Shown here: in pieces, positions 5,728 to 11,050 of the stretch | How the letters are laid out: every line of letters begins with the position of its first letter | How positions within the stretch are numbered: the first letter of the stretch is position 1 | Source of the DNA: Kineosphaera sp032229625 | GTDB lineage: Bacteria > Actinomycetota > Actinomycetes > Actinomycetales > Dermatophilaceae | DNA length: 11,050 nucleotides | Reading direction: 5' to 3' | Assembly: GCA_032229625.1 (NCBI GenBank) | Contig: JAVTVZ010000091.1 | Span: forward strand, 1-11,050 | Translations under genes and position numbers: made by a program | Notes under the pieces: generated by a model | What the model was told of the DNA's origin: nothing | The model's input: the letters and a program-made list of their open reading frames with translations, nothing else | The model's database searches: none

Positions 5728-8700
5728 GTCGACGTGACCTCCGAGCCACTGCTGCTCCTGCCCCAGCCGCACGAGCAGCGACTGCATCGCCTCCGCGCGC
5801 TCGCCGAGGGCGTCCTGGCGGTATTGCATCCGCTCGTCGACGCCGGCGCTGCTGACGCTGTAGTCGTTGAGCATCGCCTGCTCGCCCATGATCCGCACCG
5901 GCAGCACCCCGGTGCGCGGGTCCGTGCTCTCGCGAGCCATGGCGAGCAGCTCACGCGCGCCGGACTGCACGCGGGCCTCGACGCCGCCGGGGTCCTGCGC
6001 ATAGGCGAGCGTGAACGCTTCGCGGTCGAGCTCCACCCGGCCCTCGCGGTCCAGGCGCACCCCGGGCAGCGGCTCGACCGCCGCGAGCGCCGTCGAACGG
6101 CCCGCGGTGAGCGCTGCCCCGCCGGCCGCGGCATCCCTCGCGAGGCCCGGTAGACCGAGTGCCGACCGGATGCGGCCGGCGAGATCGGCGATGGCCGGGT
6201 CCGCAGACAGGGCCTTGCCGGCGCTCGGGTCGATCGCCGCGCGGCCCGCGAGCGCGTCGAGCACGGAGCCCGCGCCGGCGGCCAGCGTCTCCAACCGCTG
6301 CCACGCGGCGGCCGGCTCGACACCGACCTCGAGGCGGGCGTGCGGGCCGAGGACGCCGGCGCGGGTCGAGGCACCGGGGCGCAGGGCGAGGTCGACACCG
6401 GGCAGCGCCCCCGGCAGCGACGTCGTCGGGCCGACGACCCGCACTCCCCCGCCGTCGTCCCAGGTCACATCGACGACGCTGTCGGCACCCGGGGTCAGCG
6501 TGACGGTCGCGCCGAGCGCCGACGGCCGGGTCGAGCCGAGCCCGTCGACGATCGCGAGGCGACTGCCGGCGCCCGTCTCGGCGGCGGTCACGACGAGCCG
6601 CTGGGCCGGGCCGGTCGCGGTCGTCAGCTGCTCGACGCGGGCCGACGCGGCGGCGCCGGACGCGTTGATCGCCGCCGCGACGTCGCCGAGCGCGGCGCCC
6701 TGCCCCACCCCCACCGACGTGAACTGCGCCTGCGGCCCGCCGACCCCCGTGACCAGCGCGAACGAGAATCCGCGCCCGGCGTTGAGCTCCGCACCGGCCG
6801 GCATCGTCGCCGTGGCGACCGACGCCGCCGTCGCCACCGAGCGGATCGTGACGTCCGCGTCATACGGGATGCTCGGGACGGCCTGGCCCGCCGGGGCACC
6901 CAGGCCCGCGGATCCGGCACCGAGGCCGGCCGGCTCACCCGGCGCGCCGCCGGTCGCCGACGCGCTGAAGGGCAGCACCCGCACATCGGGGCCCGGCAGC
7001 CACGCGCCGAAGCTCTCGAGGGTCTGGGCTCCCGGGGTGGTGGGTGAGGCTGAGTCCGCGGCGGTGGTGGCGGTCGGCGCTGTTGCTGCGGTAGGCACTG
7101 TGGCTGCGGTCGGCGCTGTGGGTTCGGCGCCTGCTGCGCCGGCGGTCGCGGGCCCGCCCGGCACCGCCAGGGGGCCGGTCAGGGCCGCTGCCGGGGCCGG
7201 TGGCAGCGGGGACGTCAGGGAGGTCGGCTCACCCGGCGTAGCGGGCCCGGCGCTCGCGGCCGCGCCCGGTGCCTGGCGCGTGGGGGTGGCCCCCATGGCC
7301 GAGCCTGCACTCCGGTCCCCTGACAGGCCACCGACGGCGGCAGCGCCGACCGCAGGCAGCGCGCCGGCAGAGCCGACGGCGAGCCCGACGCCTGGACCCG
7401 CGGACATCGACAGCCCCGGTCCCGGCGCGCCGGCCGACGGCGTGGCGACGAGCCCTCCCCCGCCGAGCACGGAGACGGTCGGCGGCGTCGGCCCGACCGC
7501 GAGCGCGAGGCCCGCGACCGCGCCCATCGATGCGGTGAGCGCGTTGAGGGCCTGCAGGCTCGACACGAGGTGCTGCCCGCTGCGAGAGAGGCTGCGACCC
7601 GCGTCGGCGGCCGTCACCGCGCCGAGGTCCATCGACACGAGCCCGGCGCGGCCGGCCGCGGGCGCACCCGCCAACACGGCGTCGACGACCGACAGCACGT
7701 CGAGGCGACGCTGCGCCCCGAGCACCCGATCCGCGGCGTCCGTGCGCAGCGACGATACGGCCGACGACAGCCCCGCCAGCGTGTCCAGGGCTGCGTCGAC
7801 GTCGGCCGGTGACAGTGACTCTCCGGTCGAGGTCGACACCGAAGCTGTCGTCGAGGTATGCCTCGGTCCCGTGGCCGCCGCACCCCCGACTGCTCCTGTC
7901 GCGGTACCCGTCGCGGTGCCCGTCGTCGCGCCTGTCGTCGCGCCTGTCGTCGCTCCTCCTGCGGAGCCTGTCGGCACGCCCGACGGGCCGAGACCCGCCC
8001 CGTCCGTGCCGCCGGGCGCGGTCTCCATCAGCGGGTGGACCAGCGCGGCGACATCCTGCCCGGCAAGCGGACCGCCCGGGCCGGCGAGGGCACGGACCGA
8101 GGCGACGAAGGCCGCCTGCACGTCTCGCAGCTGGGCCTGTGCGTGGGGCACGAGCTCCTCGGCCGCGGCCGCCTGGCCCGCCAGCACGCCCGCCACGCCA
8201 TGGACGCGCGAGCCATCGGCCCAGCGCAACGACCGCCCGACCCGACCCGACGCCGGCTCCGAGGACCCGCCGTCGCTCACCCCCGCGGCGCCCGGCACTG
8301 GGGCGAGGCCGCGATCCGCGGACGGGTCGGTGGCCCCGGTGCCGGAGCGACCCGTCGCGGCACCGGCCCCCGCGCCGAAGCCGATACGTGCCAGGGCGTC
8401 CCGCATCGCGCGGGCCACCGCCTCCGCGGCCGATACTGCGGGATCGGCCGCTACGCCGTCGGCGGACTGCGCAGCGCCGCCTCCTGGAGGGGCGGCCACA
8501 GCCTGGGCGCGGGCGTCTCGCGCGTGACGGATCGCCTCTCGGTCCGCCGACGCACGATCCGAGTCGACACGCGCGGAGTCGCGATCGGTGGCTGCCCTGT
8601 CCGTGGCTGCCCTGTCCGTGGCGGTGCGGTCGCTGTCGCGGCGGCCCTCATCGAGCAGCAGGCGCTCGTCCGCGGCCTGGGCCCGGCGCTCCTGACCTCG

Positions 8701-10158
8701 CGCCCGGTCGGTCGCGGCCTCCTGGGCACGGACCTCCTCGCCGACGAGCCGACGCCGCTCGGCGGTCTCGTCGGGCGCTCCCGCCGGGGGCGTACGGTCG
8801 CCCGAGGTCCTGGGCCCGTCGGCCTGCGCCGGGTCGGGGGCGGGCGGCTCGTCGTCGGCAGCGACGTGCAGGGGGTGCGCGCCGGCGGCATCGACGAGCG
8901 GCCGGCCCCCGATACTGACGCGCAGCGCACCGTCCTCCTCGACGTCGACCTGGGCGCCGGTGAGCCTGACGACCTCGCGCGCCGCGGCGTCGCGACGGAC
9001 CCGCGCCTGCGCGACGTCACGGTCGGCATCGCGCTCGGCGGCCCGGTCGATCCGGTCGGCCCGGTCGGCGGCGCGCGTCTGCTCGCGGGCGTCGCGGCGA
9101 CGGGTCGCCCGGTCCTCCGCGGCGATCTGCGTCGCCAGCGAATCCACCCGGGCAGCGGTCGCCCGCATCGCCTCGCGGGCCTGCTCGCGCAGCTCCTCCA
9201 GGCGGTCGCCGCCGCGCGCCAACGCCCGCGAGGCGTCCGAGGCCGCCGTGGCCGCCGCGTCGGAGGACACCGACGACATCGCGGCCGGGTCCGCCGACGA
9301 CGCGCGGGCCGCCGCCGCAGCCTTCGTCGCCGTGTCGCGGCCCGCCACGCCCACCGCACCAGTGGCACCCGACGGGGCGGGCGCGGCCGACGCGCCGGAG
9401 GCTGCACTCGGCGAGGTGGCCGCGCTCGCCTCACCGCGCCCGGCGGCTGCCGCGCGGGCGGACGCCGCGGCGTGCGCCGAGGTGTCCCGCGTGCGGGCGG
9501 CCTGGTCGGCGGCGCGCTCGAGCTGGTCCCCCAGGGAGCGCTTCGCGCCCTGGGCGAGGGCCTCTTCCCGCAGGTCACGCTGCCGGTCGCGGCGCCGCCG
9601 GGCCGTCTGCTCGAGCGTCTCGACCGGCCCGCGGCTCGACTGGTCGGTCGCGGCGAATACGCGCTCGACCGCGACGAACGTCAGCCGCCGCACGTCGAGC
9701 TCACCGACCGCCGCGTGCGCGCCGAGCGCCTTGGCATCCAGGGCAGGCGGTGCCTGGTAGGCGCGCGCCGCGTCCTGCGCGCCGGGGCCCCGCGCCGACC
9801 CGGCGTGCGCTGGGCCGGACGCGCCGGCCGTCGACACCGGGCGACCTACCCACTCCACGGCATCGGCTCCGGCGTCGGTCGCAGCACCGCCCGCGGCGCG
9901 CGACGCGCCAGAGGCCCCGGTCGGCGAACCGCTGCGCGACGCGGCGATCTCGGCGGCGGCGATGGCGGCGCCTGCAGCGGTCGCCAGGCTCGTCGCCTGC
10001 GCGGTGATCCCTGCCTGGAGGGCGTGCGTAGACCGCGCGTCGGCCGCGGCCCGGCCGCCGGACCCGGTCGCGGGGTCGCGCAAGAAGGTGAGCCATTGCT
10101 GCAGCCCGGCGCTCGACCCTTGGTCGGGCGTCAGCGGGCTCGTGCTGAAGATCGTCAT
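5725..10158 (-). CDS. Giant FliD-like protein with FlgK-like N-terminal segments
   Basis: The 1477-residue product looks like a composite of flagellar axial proteins. Residues 1-80 (TSPLTPDQGSSAGLQQWLTF, then an Ala-rich helix) resemble the FlgK segment in which a GLQAQL-type motif precedes a long helix. Charged helices lie near 180-226 and 312-400. At 388-438, RDAAAREVVRLTGAQV, then DGALRVSIGGRPLV, match the FlgK pattern. About 450-1095 is mostly Ala/Thr/Gly/Pro low complexity. From about 1100, VTIRSVATAAS and a hook-IN-like block ending near AAINASG (1163) fit the FliD N domain. GVRLDREGRVELDREAF (about 1367-1385) and the last helix, ending QQWLGG, fit the FliD C domain. Typical FliD proteins are roughly 400-700 residues. 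ATG 10158 has only a weak GGTGATG; ATG 10227 is an alternative, and the frame stays open to 10569. The FliD-like end is fairly secure; FlgK is inferred. Confidence 0.72.
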   Translation of the reverse strand: MTIFSTSPLTPDQGSSAGLQQWLTFLRDPATGSGGRAAADARSTHALQAGITAQATSLATAAGAAIAAAEIAASRSGSPTGASGASRAAGGAATDAGADAVEWVGRPVSTAGASGPAHAGSARGPGAQDAARAYQAPPALDAKALGAHAAVGELDVRRLTFVAVERVFAATDQSSRGPVETLEQTARRRRDRQRDLREEALAQGAKRSLGDQLERAADQAARTRDTSAHAAASARAAAAGRGEASAATSPSAASGASAAPAPSGATGAVGVAGRDTATKAAAAARASSADPAAMSSVSSDAAATAASDASRALARGGDRLEELREQAREAMRATAARVDSLATQIAAEDRATRRRDAREQTRAADRADRIDRAAERDADRDVAQARVRRDAAAREVVRLTGAQVDVEEDGALRVSIGGRPLVDAAGAHPLHVAADDEPPAPDPAQADGPRTSGDRTPPAGAPDETAERRRLVGEEVRAQEAATDRARGQERRAQAADERLLLDEGRRDSDRTATDRAATDRAATDRDSARVDSDRASADREAIRHARDARAQAVAAPPGGGAAQSADGVAADPAVSAAEAVARAMRDALARIGFGAGAGAATGRSGTGATDPSADRGLAPVPGAAGVSDGGSSEPASGRVGRSLRWADGSRVHGVAGVLAGQAAAAEELVPHAQAQLRDVQAAFVASVRALAGPGGPLAGQDVAALVHPLMETAPGGTDGAGLGPSGVPTGSAGGATTGATTGATTGTATGTATGAVGGAAATGPRHTSTTASVSTSTGESLSPADVDAALDTLAGLSSAVSSLRTDAADRVLGAQRRLDVLSVVDAVLAGAPAAGRAGLVSMDLGAVTAADAGRSLSRSGQHLVSSLQALNALTASMGAVAGLALAVGPTPPTVSVLGGGGLVATPSAGAPGPGLSMSAGPGVGLAVGSAGALPAVGAAAVGGLSGDRSAGSAMGATPTRQAPGAAASAGPATPGEPTSLTSPLPPAPAAALTGPLAVPGGPATAGAAGAEPTAPTAATVPTAATAPTATTAADSASPTTPGAQTLESFGAWLPGPDVRVLPFSASATGGAPGEPAGLGAGSAGLGAPAGQAVPSIPYDADVTIRSVATAASVATATMPAGAELNAGRGFSFALVTGVGGPQAQFTSVGVGQGAALGDVAAAINASGAAASARVEQLTTATGPAQRLVVTAAETGAGSRLAIVDGLGSTRPSALGATVTLTPGADSVVDVTWDDGGGVRVVGPTTSLPGALPGVDLALRPGASTRAGVLGPHARLEVGVEPAAAWQRLETLAAGAGSVLDALAGRAAIDPSAGKALSADPAIADLAGRIRSALGLPGLARDAAAGGAALTAGRSTALAAVEPLPGVRLDREGRVELDREAFTLAYAQDPGGVEARVQSGARELLAMARESTDPRTGVLPVRIMGEQAMLNDYSVSSAGVDERMQYRQDALGERAEAMQSLLVRLGQEQQWLGGHVD
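7067..7120 (-). repeat. 18-bp in-frame repeat, three copies, in the giant gene
   Basis: Three imperfect 18-bp units (7067-7084, 7085-7102, 7103-7120) encode TAATAP/TAATVP-like hexapeptides near residues 1013-1031, just ahead of the FliD-like part. This is a linker built by slippage or unequal crossover. Confidence 0.75.
7896..7955 (-). repeat. 12-bp in-frame repeat, five copies, in the giant gene
   Basis: Five 12-bp units run 7896-7955 (for example CTGTCGTCGCGC at 7932-7943). They encode GATT-GATT-GATT-GTAT-GTAT in the minus-strand protein near residues 735-755. The frame is kept whatever the copy number. Confidence 0.8.
8587..8631 (-). repeat. 15-bp in-frame repeat, three copies, in the giant gene
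   Basis: Units at 8587-8601, 8602-8616 and 8617-8631 encode DRAAT/DRTAT repeats near residues 510-524, at the start of an Arg/Asp-rich helical stretch. The first two units differ by one base and the third is diverged. Confidence 0.75.
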
Positions 10159-10463
10159 GTCGTCATCACCGGCGAGGTCACCCGGGATCCCCCGAGGTCG
10201 GGGACCGCCTCCCGACGCACCCCTCATCGGCACCACACCGCCCATTCCGAGCGGGCCCCGCCTGCCCCCCAATCCCTCGCCGTCGCGCTCCCAGCAACAC
10301 GTCGCGACAACAACCGCGACCAACTCCTCCAAGCGCAACCACGACGGAAGGAAGACGCGCCAGGCCAGCCCCACCCCGCCCCGCCGCGCACCCTCGCGCC
10401 GCACCCGTCGCCGGTCTGTCACCGGTCGGATCAGCGCTCGCTCCACCTCTCGCCGTACGGGAC

Positions 10464-10551
10464 GCCGCACCTGTCGGCGCACCGGTCGCCGCACCTGTCG
10501 ACGCACCGACACGCCGGTGATCACCCGCGTGTCCGCACGCCCACCCGTTCG
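10464..10551. repeat. Composite palindromic repeat, left copy
   Basis: Four 12-bp units of the form GCCGCACCNGTC (from 10464) run into an imperfect 26-bp palindrome at 10508-10533 (one mismatch) and a conserved tail CGCACGCCCAC-CGTTCG. Bases 10488-10551 match 10731-10794 at 59 of 64 positions, with an exact offset of 243 bp. Confidence 0.85.
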
Positions 10552-10718
10552 CCGACGAGCCCGCCGCACCCCGCCGCCGAGCTGTCGCCCGACGGATCGG
10601 GAGCACGGGACGCCCCAGCCCTACCGACTGGCGCCTCGCCCACGGACCGCGCCGCACCGACGCCCCGAGCCCCACGCCACCCGCGACGAGCTCGCCCCCG
10701 CCCCCGTTTCCGCCCGAC

Positions 10719-10794
10719 GCCGCACCAGTCGCCGCACGGGTCGCCGCACCGACACGCCGGTGATCACCGGCGTGTCCGCACGCCCACGCGTTCG
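10719..10794. repeat. Composite palindromic repeat, right copy, with perfect 26-bp palindrome
   Basis: Three 12-bp GCCGCACCNGTC-type units (10719-10754) lead into a perfect 26-bp palindrome at 10751-10776, each half GACACGCCGGTGA or its complement. The same conserved tail follows to 10794. The palindrome could bind a dimeric protein, extrude as a cruciform or form an RNA hairpin. Confidence 0.9.
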
Positions 10795-10829
10795 GCGACG
10801 GCGAGGTCGGCCCTGACGCGGCGCGGCGC

Positions 10830-10931
10830 GCGCCACCACGACGAGCGCGGCGCCACGAAGACCGCGCCACCACGACGAGCGCGGCGCCACGAAGACCGCG
10901 CCACCACGACGAGCGCGGCGCCACGAAGACC
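10830..10931. repeat. Perfect 34-bp tandem repeat, three copies
   Basis: Three identical 34-bp units lie at 10830-10863, 10864-10897 and 10898-10931, followed by a decayed fragment (GCGCCACGATGACC, 10935-10948). The unit begins GCGCCACCACGACGAGCG and ends in CACGAAGACC. Since 34 is not a multiple of three, each unit shifts the frame, which argues against coding. Perfect identity suggests recent expansion. Confidence 0.92.
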
Positions 10932-11050
10932 ACGGCGCCACGATGACCGCGGCCGCGACGAGTTGGGCACACGCCGGGCACACCGGGCGGACGCAGAGTT
11001 CGCATTCAGCACTCACTCAGCGAAGTTCCAGGCCCCTGCCGGGGGCAGGC

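Larger units (their letters stand above)
10159..11050. other. 892-bp gene-poor, repeat-filled region upstream of the giant gene
   Basis: I find no gene I can support here. Several frames are open on both strands, but their products are Arg/Pro-rich, have no recognisable domain and are explained by the GC content and repeats. The region contains two copies of a palindrome-centred composite repeat, 12-bp periodic motifs and a 34-bp tandem triplication. It must also hold the promoter of the giant gene, which I could not locate. A small hairpin, CCTGCC-GGG-GGCAGG (11035-11049), closes the window. Confidence 0.6.

Noticed and set aside
3938..5749. 603-codon minus-strand open frame opposite the flippase
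   Set aside because: It is Arg/Asp/Gly-rich and without domains, while the + strand encodes an evident multi-helix membrane protein with a good ribosome site.
6011..8527. 838-codon + strand open frame opposite the giant gene
   Set aside because: The translation is Pro/Ala/Ser-rich with no recognisable motif. The minus strand carries FliD-like signatures over the same bases, so this is a high-GC shadow.
10224..10231. GCCGATGA on the minus strand, like the -10 of flagellar/WhiG sigma promoters, ahead of the giant gene
   Set aside because: No TAAA-type -35 element lies about 15 bases upstream, so one 7-of-8 match is not enough.
10464..10794. CRISPR array
   Set aside because: There are only two large copies, internally periodic at 12 bp, with no regular unique spacers and no cas genes in view.
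10621..11016. 131-codon minus-strand frame from GTG 11016 with two CxxC pairs near its start (CELC, CPAC)
   Set aside because: The metal-knuckle-like start is suggestive, but the rest runs through the 34-bp tandem repeat and the palindrome repeat and is Arg/Trp-rich. There is no good ribosome site.
11020..11050. 3' end of a minus-strand gene at the right edge
   Set aside because: All three frames stop within about 15 codons of the edge and none can be told apart as coding. The bases also form a small hairpin.

Overview
The window is very GC-rich with strong G/C third-position bias. It carries an actinobacterial-type MsrA with an N-terminal extension, an actinobacterial-looking CsoR-family regulator and a secreted NlpC/P60 enzyme with SH3-like domains. 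Together these point to an actinomycete, plausibly of the order Micrococcales. The large flagellar-like gene fits a lineage with motile members, but no standard flagellar operon is visible here.

Layout: (1) The left edge has the possible last codons of a + strand gene, a 17-bp triple repeat and a strong bidirectional hairpin terminator. (2) 169-1437 (-) is a secreted NlpC/P60 cell-wall hydrolase with a Ser/Thr/Ala-rich linker. It is divergent, across 333 bp, from (3) msrA (1771-2505, +), which repairs oxidised methionine. (4) A small CsoR-family repressor (2597-2863, +) lacks the copper-ligand histidine and so looks like a CstR-type thiol/persulfide sensor. A dyad operator lies just upstream of it. 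(5) A glycosyltransferase-like gene (2879-3805, -) and a MOP-superfamily polysaccharide flippase (4091-5632, +) form a divergent pair, probably part of surface-glycan assembly. (6) 5725-10158 (-) encodes a protein of about 1477 residues. Its C-terminal third reads as a FliD (filament cap) protein, and its N-terminal part carries FlgK-like (hook-filament junction) signatures. Long Ala/Thr/Gly low-complexity and charged helical stretches separate the two. (7) 10159-11050 holds no gene I can support. It contains two copies (92% identical over 64 bp) of a composite repeat centred on a 26-bp palindrome, 12-bp periodic repeats leading into it, and a perfect 34-bp tandem triplication.

The cell-wall hydrolase, glycan genes and axial-protein-like giant all point to the cell surface. 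MsrA and the thiol-sensor-like repressor point to redox stress. The most unusual objects are the FlgK/FliD-like giant and the repeat-filled region upstream of it.
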